DNA of 64,000 nucleotides from Roseburia rectibacter (GCF_014287515.2 NZ_CP092473.1:298501-362500); one strand, 5' to 3'; counted from the stretch's first letter, positions 26,762-35,497 are shown. The notes: generated by a model not told the origin, from the sequence alone. Program-made: numbers and translations.

Positions 26762-27499
26762 ATGGATTATCGTAAATACCAGTGCAATCTGTGGGAACGA
26801 CTGGGGTGTGTTGTAGCGGGAATAATATTAACAGCAGCAATTTCATGGCTGTTTTACCGTTCATGGTATGGCATGGTGTTAGTCATACCTGTAAATTATC
26901 TGATCGTTTCATATTACAAAAAAAAGAAAAAAGATGAACGCGCAAAAAAATTAATGATAGAATTTCGGGATGCAATTCAGTCTGTTGCAGCAGCACTGCT
27001 TGCAGGATATTCCATTGAGAATGCATGGAAAGAAGCAGAGCGGGAAGTTATGGGGCTGTATGGAAAAGAGGCAATGATCACACAGGAATTGATCCGGATG
27101 AATACAGAAATTAAATTGAACCGGAATGTGGAAGAAATTTTACATGATCTGGCAACGCGGAGCGGGGTGGAAGAAATTGAAAGTTTTGCAGAGATTTTTG
27201 GTTTTGCGAAAAGAAGTGGAGGAGATTTTGCAGGAATTATAAGGACGACTGCAATGCGGATCTCAGCTAAAATAGAAGTGGAGAGGGAAGTGGACACAGT
27301 TATTGCCGGGAAAAAACTGGAAGGAAAGATTATGAGCGTAATGCCATTTCTCATTCTTACATATCTGAACCTTGCATCGAAAGAATTTATCGATCCTTTA
27401 TATGGAAATCTGTCAGGGGTATTTGTCATGAGTGCAGCATTATTGATTTTTGCAGGGGCAATGGCAATAAACAGACGAATTTCAGATATTAAAGTATAA
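26762..27499 (+). CDS. tadB: TadB-like inner-membrane platform protein (T2SSF)
   Basis: The 245-residue membrane protein has two N-terminal helices (about 13-45), a cytosolic T2SSF helical domain (FRDAIQSVAAALLAGYSIE, TRSGVEEIESFAEIFGFAKRSGG) and two C-terminal helices. It starts in the base after the tadA stop. Together with tadC it should form the platform that TadA works on. Confidence 0.88.
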   Translation: MDYRKYQCNLWERLGCVVAGIILTAAISWLFYRSWYGMVLVIPVNYLIVSYYKKKKKDERAKKLMIEFRDAIQSVAAALLAGYSIENAWKEAEREVMGLYGKEAMITQELIRMNTEIKLNRNVEEILHDLATRSGVEEIESFAEIFGFAKRSGGDFAGIIRTTAMRISAKIEVEREVDTVIAGKKLEGKIMSVMPFLILTYLNLASKEFIDPLYGNLSGVFVMSAALLIFAGAMAINRRISDIKV

Positions 27500-27509
27500 G
27501 GAGAAAAGA

Positions 27510-28784
27510 ATGGTTTTGTATATTGGAGTCTTGTGTGCAGCAGTTTTTGTGGCAATTATAGGGGGAAAAAGAGCATCGCCTAAGACAAGCCGTGCAGCAG
27601 GGGTGATGATTTTGGTATCTGTCCTGGCGATTTTTGTGCATCTTTCAGAGGTAATGGATGAAAATAGTGATGTAAAACCAGAATTTGTGCGTCCGGCATA
27701 TGGAGAAGGTGATTATGAGGAAGAAATGACCCTTGATGTAGAAGATGTGTTAGAAGAGTATTCCTATCATGTAGTGGTTCCGGAACAGATACTTTCAAAG
27801 CAGGATGAGCAGAGAATGTTAGAGGCTGCGCAGCAGGAGATTGATGAAGAATTTGCAAAAAATAGTGACAAAGTGCAGGAAAAAGTACAAATTCAAAGAA
27901 GTTATCAGGAAGGAAAGGTAAGTGCAGAATGGATATTTGAACCGTATGATGTAGTTGATGATGAGGGCGTGGTGGTTGCAGAAAATATACCAGATGAGGG
28001 AATTTTGGTAAAAGCTGAAGTGACGTTAAAGTGTGAATCTTCGGAGTGCTTTAGTGAACGGTATTTCCGGGTAATGCCAAAGGCTCTTAATGAAGAACAG
28101 AAAATGCTTCAGGAAATTGAACACTATCTGCAAAGACAGACAGAGAGCACAGAAAATATACTGAAACTCCCAAATCAGATTGATGGGAAAAAACTGGTCT
28201 GGAGCACGAAAAAAGAGTATTTGCCGGAAAAAATCCTTTTTCTTGGAATCGTGATTGTAATTCTTCTTCCATTTGTAGATCAGTCGCGTGAAAGAGAAAA
28301 AGAAAAGAAACGGAAAGCAGTACTGGAATTACAGTATGCGGATATGGTAAGCAATCTGGCGCTTCTGTTGGGGGCAGGAATGACTGTTTCTTCTGCATGG
28401 AACAGACTAACAACGAATTATTTTAATGAGCGGCATAAAAAAGCAATTTATAAAAAAGAAATCTATGAGGAAATGCAAAAAACGGTATATGAAATAAAAA
28501 ATGGAATGGGGGAGGAACGTGCGTATGAGCGTTTTGGAGAGAGGTGTGGAGGATACCGCTATCGCAAATTTGGTAATCTTCTGGCACAGAATTTAAGAAA
28601 AGGGAGCAGAGGATTGACAAACCTTTTAGAGCAGGAAGCAGAAGAGGCATTTGAAGAACGAAAAAGTATGGCACGCAAGCTGGGAGAGGAAGCGGGGACA
28701 AAAATGTTGTTTCCAATGATTCTGATGCTTGGTGCAGTTATGTTGATACTGGCATTTCCAGCTATGCATTCTATAGAATTATGA
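27510..28784 (+). CDS. tadC: TadC-like platform protein with a large extra N-terminal domain
   Basis: The C-terminal 190 residues hold a helix (about 245-262), a T2SSF domain (LQYADMVSNLALLLGAGMTV, GGYRYRKFGNLLAQNLRKGS) and a last helix, as in TadC. Before it lie two short helices (residues 1-50) and an acidic region of about 190 residues (50-240), which should face outward between helices. That part is unusual for TadC. ATG 27510 follows AAGGAGA. Function as platform is inferred from domain and position. Confidence 0.82.
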   Translation: MVLYIGVLCAAVFVAIIGGKRASPKTSRAAGVMILVSVLAIFVHLSEVMDENSDVKPEFVRPAYGEGDYEEEMTLDVEDVLEEYSYHVVVPEQILSKQDEQRMLEAAQQEIDEEFAKNSDKVQEKVQIQRSYQEGKVSAEWIFEPYDVVDDEGVVVAENIPDEGILVKAEVTLKCESSECFSERYFRVMPKALNEEQKMLQEIEHYLQRQTESTENILKLPNQIDGKKLVWSTKKEYLPEKILFLGIVIVILLPFVDQSREREKEKKRKAVLELQYADMVSNLALLLGAGMTVSSAWNRLTTNYFNERHKKAIYKKEIYEEMQKTVYEIKNGMGEERAYERFGERCGGYRYRKFGNLLAQNLRKGSRGLTNLLEQEAEEAFEERKSMARKLGEEAGTKMLFPMILMLGAVMLILAFPAMHSIEL

Positions 28785-28816
28785 CTCTATAGAATTATCA
28801 TTCTATGGAATTATGA
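28767..28816. repeat. Three near-identical 16-18-base repeats at the tadC stop
   Basis: Units built on TTCTATAGAATTATGA lie at 28767-28784, 28785-28800 and 28801-28816. The first includes the tadC stop codon. CTATAG and GAATTA elements make each partly self-complementary. Confidence 0.75.
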
Positions 28817-28888
28817 TTCCTGCAAATAGATTCGTGTTTGCACATAAACTTGGATCGCGCAAAGTACAGCGCAGAAATGGAGGTTTTT

Positions 28889-29059
28889 ATGAAGGGACTT
28901 AAAGATTTTTTCAGGGAAGAAGAGGGAGTAGCTATTATCGAGATCGTGTTGATACTGGTTATACTGATCGGACTTGTAGTTGTGTTCAAGAATAAGATTA
29001 CGATTTTAAATAACAAAATTCTTACTAGGATCACAACGGAAAGTAATAAGATATTATGA
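28889..29059 (+). CDS. Flp-type (type IVb) pilin
   Basis: The 56-residue prepilin has a short charged leader ending EEEG, then VAIIEIVLILVILIGLVVVF, a hydrophobic helix with Glu at +5 after the predicted cleavage Gly. This is the layout of Flp pilins processed by CpaA/TadV. ATG 28889 follows GGAGG at 28879-28883. It is the only Flp-like pilin of the locus and should be the main subunit. It overlaps the next gene by 4 bases. Confidence 0.88.
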   Translation: MKGLKDFFREEEGVAIIEIVLILVILIGLVVVFKNKITILNNKILTRITTESNKIL

Positions 29060-30552
29060 AAACAGAGGCAGAAGGAAGTCTGACAATATTTTCTGCTTTA
29101 AGTCTGCTGCTGATCTTATCGTTTCTGCTTGCACTATTAGAGGGGGCGAGGGTATCAGGATTAAAGATGATGGACACTCTCGCGGCAGAAACAGGGATGG
29201 ATTGTGTTGCAGCAGAATATCAGCCTGTGTTGTGGAATAAATATCATCTGCTGTATCTGGATGGTGCATATGGATCAGAGCAGTTTGAGGAACATAAAGT
29301 GAGTTCACGTGTAATGGAATATGTTGCTGGAAATTTGTCAAAATCCGGAGAAAACAGCATGTTTCGGACAAAGTTATGTGAGGCTGCGCTGATGGAATAT
29401 ATGTTGGCAACAGATAATGAAGGAACAGGGATGCTGCGTCAGGCGGCAGCATACATGAAGCAACATCTGCCTGAAGACATTGCAAAGAAAATGTATCAGC
29501 AGTATCAGGATGGACAACAGGCACAGGAGAATGGAAAAACAGATTACAGTGTGGAAGATGCGGATCAGGCAATCGTAAATGCAAAAAAGGAGAAGGAAGA
29601 AGATAACATTGTACAGGATAAAGCGAATGAAGATCAGGTACAGGATGCAGAAAAAGAGAAAGCAGAAAGTCCTATTCAGGTCGTTTTGCAATTAAAGCAG
29701 AATGCTGTTCTTGGCATGACGATACCGGATATGTCATCAGTGTCATCAAATGCGGTTGAACTAAAAGATACAGTTTCGAAAAGGCAGTGTGAAACCGGAA
29801 CGTATCACGCAAAAAAGACAGAAAAACTTAATGTTTTTGACCGTGTTATGGTGTTGGAGTATATTGAAAAGTATTTTTCAAGTTATACAGAGCCGGGGAA
29901 GGGAGATCTGGCATATGAAATGGAGTATATTCTGTGTGGGAAAGAAACAGACAGACAAAACTTAGAGTCGTCAGTGGAACGTCTGATGCTTATGAGGGAA
30001 GCCGCAAACGTTGCTCACATTATAGCAGACAGAGAAAAATTAAATCAGACGTTAATTATTGCAACATCACTTGCCGGTTTTTCCGGTAATCCGGTGATCG
30101 TTAAGATTGTACAGATCGGTGTCGTGGCTGCGTGGGCATATGTAGAAAGTATACTTGATCTGCGCACACTTCTCTCTGGCGGGAAAATTGCACTGATGAA
30201 AAGTTCATCAGAATGGAATGTTGATATAAAAAAGATTGGAGAACTCGTGACTGATGGGGGAAAAGCCAAAGAATGTAAAGATGGACTGAATTATCAGGGC
30301 TATGTAAAGCAATTGTTATTTGCAGTGAAAGAAAAGAAAATAGCATACCGTATGATGGATATCATGGAATTTGCCATACAAAAGGAAGAGAATAGTAAAA
30401 ACGCCAGAATGGATCATATGATAGGGAACATGACCTGTGAGATGCGATTTGAAGCGGAGCCTTTGTTTGCAAAAAGCAATTCGCATGGAGGGCAGAAATT
30501 AGGCAGATATACTTTTGTTAAGCACCAGAAAATGTCATATAGCAATGAATAA
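29056..30552 (+). CDS. Tad-locus DUF5702-like membrane-anchored protein
   Basis: The 498-residue protein starts with an uncleaved-pilin-like region (EGSLTIFSALSLLLILSFLL), then a long extracytoplasmic part. Residues about 150-215 are charged, Gln/Lys/Glu-rich and coiled-coil-like. A hydrophobic segment near 335-360 (IATSLAGFSG, VVAAWAYVE) follows. It resembles the DUF5702 proteins of clostridial tad loci. ATG 29056 overlaps the pilin stop (ATGA), so translation is coupled. A minor-pilin or surface role is inferred from context only. Confidence 0.75.
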   Translation: MKTEAEGSLTIFSALSLLLILSFLLALLEGARVSGLKMMDTLAAETGMDCVAAEYQPVLWNKYHLLYLDGAYGSEQFEEHKVSSRVMEYVAGNLSKSGENSMFRTKLCEAALMEYMLATDNEGTGMLRQAAAYMKQHLPEDIAKKMYQQYQDGQQAQENGKTDYSVEDADQAIVNAKKEKEEDNIVQDKANEDQVQDAEKEKAESPIQVVLQLKQNAVLGMTIPDMSSVSSNAVELKDTVSKRQCETGTYHAKKTEKLNVFDRVMVLEYIEKYFSSYTEPGKGDLAYEMEYILCGKETDRQNLESSVERLMLMREAANVAHIIADREKLNQTLIIATSLAGFSGNPVIVKIVQIGVVAAWAYVESILDLRTLLSGGKIALMKSSSEWNVDIKKIGELVTDGGKAKECKDGLNYQGYVKQLLFAVKEKKIAYRMMDIMEFAIQKEENSKNARMDHMIGNMTCEMRFEAEPLFAKSNSHGGQKLGRYTFVKHQKMSYSNE

Positions 30553-30561
30553 GGAGGGGAT

Positions 30562-31437
30562 GTGGCGGTGTTTCTTACTGAGAAAGAGAATATAAAAAAT
30601 ACAATATACAAAAAAAGATCTCTCCCGGAAAATGATAATATTCTTTCTCATCAGGCGGAGGCCTGCCGCTGTCAGGAGACACCGCCATGTTCCTGGCTGG
30701 AAGGCTCATTTACGTTAGAGGCGGCTGTGATACTGCCGGTTATGACATTGTTTTTTGTGATGATTTTAATGTTTTTCCGGGTTATGCAGGTACAGATGGA
30801 AGTCCAGAAGGCATTAGATGTTACCGGGCGCAGGATGGCAGTACTGGCTGTTCTTGAAAATGAAGAAGATGCGGCAAAGATTGGCATTGCTGCCGCAAAT
30901 GTTCTTTTTAAGAAAAATATAAAAGAAAATGATAATATTAACCACTATGTAGTTAATAAAGCGGCAGGTATTAGTCTGGCGAAGTCAAAATTTACAGGAG
31001 ATCAGATAAATCTGGTAGCATCTTATCGTATAAAAATACCAGTGTGGATGTCTGGAAAATCACAACTTAAAATCAGCCAGCATGCAGTATGCCGTAAATG
31101 GACCGGGTGGACGGGAAATAGTGCTGATCAGGAAGTATGGGTGTATGTGGCAGAAAGAGGGAGTGTTTATCATACATCAAGAGAGTGTACATATTTAGCA
31201 TTGTCAGTATCTTCTGTTAGTTGTACAGAATTAGAGAAAAAACGGAATAAATATGGAGAAAAGTACCGCGAATGTGAAATATGTGCGGAAAAACAAAAAC
31301 AGGACACCGTGTTTATTACCGATCAGGGAAACAGATTTCATTATGATCTAAATTGCAGTGGAATTAAGCGCACGATTTATATGATACGTTTATCGGAAGT
31401 GGGAAACAGGAAACAATGCAGTAGATGCATAAATTAG
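30562..31437 (+). CDS. TadE-like pseudopilin with two C-terminal Cys/His motifs
   Basis: Residues about 45-75 (GSFTLEAAVILPVMTLFF) are a TadE-type pseudopilin helix. The C-terminal 100 residues hold two copies of a Cys/His motif: GSVYHTSRECTYLALSVSS with a later CEICAE, and GNRFHYDLNCSGIKRTI with a later CSRC. The pattern G..YH....C..L...C..C is known from domains appended to bacterial nucleases and other exported proteins, where it may bind metal. Its fusion to TadE is unusual. The start may be GTG 30562 or GTG 30568, as AAGGAGG lies at 30551-30557. Confidence 0.75.
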   Translation: MAVFLTEKENIKNTIYKKRSLPENDNILSHQAEACRCQETPPCSWLEGSFTLEAAVILPVMTLFFVMILMFFRVMQVQMEVQKALDVTGRRMAVLAVLENEEDAAKIGIAAANVLFKKNIKENDNINHYVVNKAAGISLAKSKFTGDQINLVASYRIKIPVWMSGKSQLKISQHAVCRKWTGWTGNSADQEVWVYVAERGSVYHTSRECTYLALSVSSVSCTELEKKRNKYGEKYRECEICAEKQKQDTVFITDQGNRFHYDLNCSGIKRTIYMIRLSEVGNRKQCSRCIN

Positions 31438-31459
31438 AAAACAGGAGAGGTAGGGGAAA

Positions 31460-31879
31460 ATGCTACAAAATACATTAATGCTGGGTATTTTTTCAATATC
31501 TGCATACCAGGATTATAAAAAAAGAAAAATAAATACATATTTTTTACTGACAGGAGGCATTATAGGGCTTTTACTTCATTTGTATAGCATGAAGTTAGAT
31601 ATAGTAGAGATTTTGTTTGGCATGGGAATTGGAGTTATGATCTTATTTTGGGGTTTTCTGTTAGGTGGGGGTGTTGGATTTGCAGATGGAATGATCCTGG
31701 TCGTTAGTGGTATATTCCTTGGATTTGAAAAAAATATGGAGGTATTTTTTGCCGGCTTATTTTTAATAGGAATAACGTCATTATTTTTATCGGTATTCAA
31801 AAAGAAAGGACGAACGTACAGGATTCCTTTTGCACCTTTTTTGCTGGTGGGTTATCTGTTCGTGATGGTAATGGGATGA
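31460..31879 (+). CDS. Prepilin peptidase (A24 family), second copy
   Basis: The 139-residue membrane protein shows a first Asp in AYQDYKKRKINTYF and a second in GVGFADGMILV, which fits the GxHyD form of A24 proteases. It differs from the first copy (24048), and may process a different set of pseudopilins in the same operon. ATG 31460 follows AGGAGAGG. The next gene overlaps by 4 bases. Confidence 0.75.
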   Translation: MLQNTLMLGIFSISAYQDYKKRKINTYFLLTGGIIGLLLHLYSMKLDIVEILFGMGIGVMILFWGFLLGGGVGFADGMILVVSGIFLGFEKNMEVFFAGLFLIGITSLFLSVFKKKGRTYRIPFAPFLLVGYLFVMVMG

Positions 31880-32079
31880 AAGAATGGGAAGAAGCATCTA
31901 TTACTATTGAGGCTGCAATCATTATGTCAATGGCGATGCTGTTATTTTTGATCGTCATGAAACTGGGATTGCAACTGTATGGTGAGACAAGAACACTTGC
32001 GGAAGATGTGATAAAGGAGGAAACTTTAAATGCACTAAAGTTATTTTATGAGATAGAAAGGGTGAAAGGATTATTTTGA
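31876..32079 (+). CDS. Small TadE/TadF-like pseudopilin
   Basis: The 67-residue protein starts MKEWEEASITIEAAIIMSMA and has one hydrophobic helix, followed by a short charged tail. The ITIEAA form is typical of TadE-type pseudopilins. It overlaps the genes on both sides by 4 bases (ATGA and TTGA), so translation is coupled in a chain. Confidence 0.75.
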   Translation: MKEWEEASITIEAAIIMSMAMLLFLIVMKLGLQLYGETRTLAEDVIKEETLNALKLFYEIERVKGLF

Positions 32080-33179
32080 GTATTCAGATTAGCTACTATA
32101 GAAATATTCATTCCAGCCATATGGTTTTAATGCCGGCATTGGAAGGAGAACAATGGGAAAAAGAAATGCTCTGGAGAAATACACCCAAAGGTCTGATATT
32201 ACCAGAATGTAATAGTAAAAATGGGCAGTTACAGCTATGGTATGACATAACTGGAAAACAGGCGGTAGACATGTTGGCAGAATTATCAGATATTGGTCAT
32301 GATATTTTTATGAAAATATGTGAATCTGTTGTTACAATGTCGGAGATACTCGATGGGTTGTTAATATCCCCTGATATATTGTTACTGCGACCGGAATGTA
32401 TTTTTTTCGATAATCAGACTGGAAATATCAGCTTTTGCTGTTACTTTGGGAATGAAAAAGATATAGGAAAATCGTTTCATGAGCTGTTAGAGTATCTTCT
32501 GGCAAAATTAGATCATAAAAGTGCAGATGGGGTTCAAATGGCGTATGAGCTATTTGAATATACCAGAATGGAAGGGTACTGTATTGCAGAAATAAAAAGG
32601 ATATTAAGGAAGTCCGAATATTTAGAGGATGTACCGGAAAAGATTCCGGATACAATGTGGCAGGAAGAGGAACAGGAAGAAGGAACATTACCTTTAGAAA
32701 ATAAAAAAACAGGGTTTAGGCATTTATGGAGCGGAAAAAAACAGAATATGGTTGAAAAAATGCGAGATTTATTACGCGGGGTGAAAAAACAGGAAAAAAA
32801 ATTGGAACCTTTTGTGTTTGAACCGGAACCAGAGATTGCCGTACATCAGCAGAATCCAACCGTTTTACTTTCTAATCTTCCCCAAAAGGAATATGGAATA
32901 TTAAAATATGAGGGAAATGGTGCGTGCAGTGAGCTTTCAATAGATCATACTCCATATATTATAGGAAGTGAACCGGATTGTGACGGTGTGATACCAAGTG
33001 GAACCGTAAGCAGACATCATGCGAGGATTACCAGGAAAGGGGAGGTTTACTTTATAGAAGATCTGAATTCTTCCAATGGAACCATGGTAGGTGGGGAGTT
33101 GTTGAATTGCAGGGTAAAAATGAGTCTTCAGACGCAGGAAACAGTTATGTTTGCGGATGAGAAGTTTAGATTTATTTAA
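32076..33179 (+). CDS. DUF6382-like protein with C-terminal FHA domain
   Basis: Residues about 1-180 have the character of DUF6382, found in clostridial FHA proteins (my recall). The last 90 residues form an FHA domain: YIIGSEPDCDGVIPSG, TVSRHHARI and DLNSSNGTMVGG, with the Arg, Ser and Asn needed for phospho-Thr binding. It closes the Tad operon and starts at TTG 32076, overlapping its neighbour. The nearest Hanks kinase is at 18280, which makes phospho-dependent control of the pilus possible but unproven. Confidence 0.85.
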   Translation: MSIQISYYRNIHSSHMVLMPALEGEQWEKEMLWRNTPKGLILPECNSKNGQLQLWYDITGKQAVDMLAELSDIGHDIFMKICESVVTMSEILDGLLISPDILLLRPECIFFDNQTGNISFCCYFGNEKDIGKSFHELLEYLLAKLDHKSADGVQMAYELFEYTRMEGYCIAEIKRILRKSEYLEDVPEKIPDTMWQEEEQEEGTLPLENKKTGFRHLWSGKKQNMVEKMRDLLRGVKKQEKKLEPFVFEPEPEIAVHQQNPTVLLSNLPQKEYGILKYEGNGACSELSIDHTPYIIGSEPDCDGVIPSGTVSRHHARITRKGEVYFIEDLNSSNGTMVGGELLNCRVKMSLQTQETVMFADEKFRFI

Positions 33180-33201
33180 GAAAATAAAGAGGCATACATA
33201 T

Positions 33202-33229
33202 TTGCAATCTTATTTTGCTACGTTATAAT
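33202..33229 (+). promoter_or_regulatory. Promoter of the rhomboid gene
   Basis: TTGCAA (33202-33207), 16 bases, TATAAT (33224-33229). A hairpin TGTGCAG (33252-33258) / CTGCACA (33264-33270) follows in the leader. The ATG at 33228 overlaps the -10 box and is not a start. Confidence 0.75.
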
Positions 33230-33305
33230 GAACTTTGACGAGTTCATATTATGTGCAGAAATCCTGCACAACAAACACGTTATAATCAAATCAGAGGGCA
33301 AATAT

Positions 33306-34352
33306 ATGAACAGAGAGATAGAACAGGTGATACTTGCACAAGGTTATCGATTTTGTACGGTGCAGCCGGAGAATGTCGGAGTATTTTATAAATATTATCA
33401 GCAGGGATTTCATGTTGTGATGATGATATCATTAGACGATACAAAAACTTTGACCATAGAACAGCATCAGGTAATGCAGGAACGAGTTATGGATCTTTTT
33501 TATCATCCGCAGGGAAGGCTTGCAGATTTCCCGGAAGGTTATCCGGTTTATCATGTGGAACTGCTTACACTGCTGGCTGGAAGAAATACGGATATGATGC
33601 ATCAGTTATGCAGTGTACAAAAGAATGTATGGGGGTATGAGACGAAGCAGGGGGGACTGATAATTTATGAAAATCAGCCGGGAGATTTCTGGGGACTCAA
33701 AAGTGCATTGGAGAATTGCAGGGTTGATTCTAAAGTTACCCGAAATATAAATACCGGTTTTGAATGGAAGAAACTTTCCTATACGACAATAGCGATTGCT
33801 GCCATAAATGTGATCGTATATTTGATATTGGAAATTTTGGGAGATACGCAGGATCCGTTTTATATTGCATCACATGGTGGGATGTATCCGGAATTCCTAC
33901 AGGTCAATCATCAGTGGTGGCGGATCATTACGGCGATGTTTATCCATTTCGGATTGCCGCACCTGGTAAATAATATGGTAATATTCTGCTGTGTTGGATC
34001 GAGACTTGAGAGGGCAGTCGGCCATTTAAAGATGCTTGTAATATATATGCTGTCAGGAATAGGTGGAGGAATATTGTCCTATTTTATGATGCTGTATAGT
34101 GGAGATTATGCTGTATCTGCAGGCGCATCAGGTGCAGTGTTTGGAATGATTGGCGGTCTGATCTGGGTAGTGATAAGACACCGGGGCAGATTTGAAGGTT
34201 TAACAGTAAAAGGGATGATGCTTATGGCAGCGTTAAGTTTGTATTATGGTTTTTCCACAATTGGAATTGATAACTGGTGTCATGTAGGTGGAATCCTTAC
34301 CGGATTTCTTGCGGCAATGATTTTATACCACAAAAAAGTGGAAAATTGTTGA
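33306..34352 (+). CDS. Rhomboid family intramembrane serine protease
   Basis: The 348-residue protein has a soluble N-terminal domain of about 150 residues and a six-helix rhomboid core. The core shows HFGLPHLVNNM, the catalytic Ser in VSAGASGAVFG and the catalytic His in NWCHVGGILTGF. The substrates are unknown. ATG 33306 has AGAGGG upstream and is the first start after the promoter. It stands directly after the Tad operon but with its own promoter, so a link to pilin processing is only a possibility. Confidence 0.88.
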   Translation: MNREIEQVILAQGYRFCTVQPENVGVFYKYYQQGFHVVMMISLDDTKTLTIEQHQVMQERVMDLFYHPQGRLADFPEGYPVYHVELLTLLAGRNTDMMHQLCSVQKNVWGYETKQGGLIIYENQPGDFWGLKSALENCRVDSKVTRNINTGFEWKKLSYTTIAIAAINVIVYLILEILGDTQDPFYIASHGGMYPEFLQVNHQWWRIITAMFIHFGLPHLVNNMVIFCCVGSRLERAVGHLKMLVIYMLSGIGGGILSYFMMLYSGDYAVSAGASGAVFGMIGGLIWVVIRHRGRFEGLTVKGMMLMAALSLYYGFSTIGIDNWCHVGGILTGFLAAMILYHKKVENC

Positions 34353-34388
34353 TTATAAGAATAAAAGTTTATATACTGAAAACAGTAT
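34349..34388 (+). promoter_or_regulatory. Promoter with an inverted repeat over its -10 box
   Basis: TTGATT (34349-34354), 17 bases, TATACT (34372-34377). ATACTG (34373-34378) and CAGTAT (34383-34388) form a perfect inverted repeat around AAAA that covers the -10 box. It may be a repressor site for the flavodoxin-SCP2 gene. Confidence 0.6.
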
Positions 34389-34416
34389 TTGGTGAACATG
34401 CAGGAAGAGGTAGAAT

Positions 34417-35412
34417 ATGAAAGTAAACATTTATTATGGTGGACGGGGATTGTTAGATGATCCTACATTATATGTGTTGAATAAAATGGAAGAAGTATTG
34501 CAGGAACTTCGCGTGACGGTGGAGCGTATTAATATCTATGAGCATAAAAACGAGATTGCCACGCTTCCGCAGACGATGAAAGATGCCGATGGTATCATTC
34601 TTGCAACAACTGTTGAGTGGCTTGGAATAGGTGGCTATATGCAGCAGTTTTTGGATGCCTGCTGGCTGTATGGCGATAAGGAAAAGATAAAAACAACCTA
34701 TATGCAGCCAATTGTTATGTCTACGACATATGGAGAACGGGAAGGTGAACTGACATTAGAGAGTGCCTGGGAGATCTTAGGTGGTCAGCCATGTCCGGGA
34801 CTTTGTGGTTACGTTGAGGATCTGGTCAGTTTTGAGATGAATAAAGATTATACCGTTTTAATAGAGAAGAAGGCGGAGAATCTTTACCGGACGATTTCAC
34901 AGAAAGTAAAATGTCTTCCGACCAGCAATCAGGCGGTAAAGCAGACAATATTAAGAACTCCGCAGTTAGAACTTACACCACAGGAGAGCGAGCAGTTGTC
35001 AAAGTATGTGTCAGATGATACGTATGTGAAAAAGCAGAAGGAAGATATCGAAGAACTTGCAACAATGTTTAAGGGGATGCTTGGAAAGTCAGAAAAAGAA
35101 GATGAAGAGGCTTATATTGAGACATTCCGTGAACAGTTTGCACCGCAGCCTGAATTTAAGGCACGATACCTGTTTATCATAGAAGGCAGAAAAAAGCCAT
35201 TGTTTTTAGAAGTAAATGAAGGTGAACTTACAATTCACTATGGACAGGAAGAAAATATTGATGTCTATGCGAAATTAAAACCGGAAGTTATGGATGGTAT
35301 CGTAGATGGAAGGATGACATTTCAGAGGGCATTCATGACAGGAGAAATGACGGCAAAAGGAAATTTTAAGATTCTGCGTATGTTAGATACCATGTTTAAG
35401 TTTACACATTGA
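34417..35412 (+). CDS. Flavodoxin-like / NADPH-dependent FMN reductase fused to SCP2-like domain
   Basis: Residues 1-170 follow the flavodoxin-like fold (VNIYYGGRG, DADGIILATTVEWLGIGGYM, QPIVMSTTYGEREG). Residues about 235-331 look like an SCP2 sterol-carrier domain (RYLFIIEGRKKPLFLEVNEG, TFQRAFMTGEMTAKGNF). The combination suggests a redox protein that binds a hydrophobic molecule. Substrate is unknown. The repeat over its promoter suggests regulation. The HIT gene follows after 85 bases. Confidence 0.8.
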   Translation: MKVNIYYGGRGLLDDPTLYVLNKMEEVLQELRVTVERINIYEHKNEIATLPQTMKDADGIILATTVEWLGIGGYMQQFLDACWLYGDKEKIKTTYMQPIVMSTTYGEREGELTLESAWEILGGQPCPGLCGYVEDLVSFEMNKDYTVLIEKKAENLYRTISQKVKCLPTSNQAVKQTILRTPQLELTPQESEQLSKYVSDDTYVKKQKEDIEELATMFKGMLGKSEKEDEEAYIETFREQFAPQPEFKARYLFIIEGRKKPLFLEVNEGELTIHYGQEENIDVYAKLKPEVMDGIVDGRMTFQRAFMTGEMTAKGNFKILRMLDTMFKFTH

Positions 35413-35497
35413 TATAGAAAATCTGCAGGATGTTGTAGTAAATATGTCGATTGCGCAAATAAAAAGGAGTGCAAATGCACAGAAAATGGAGGATAAT

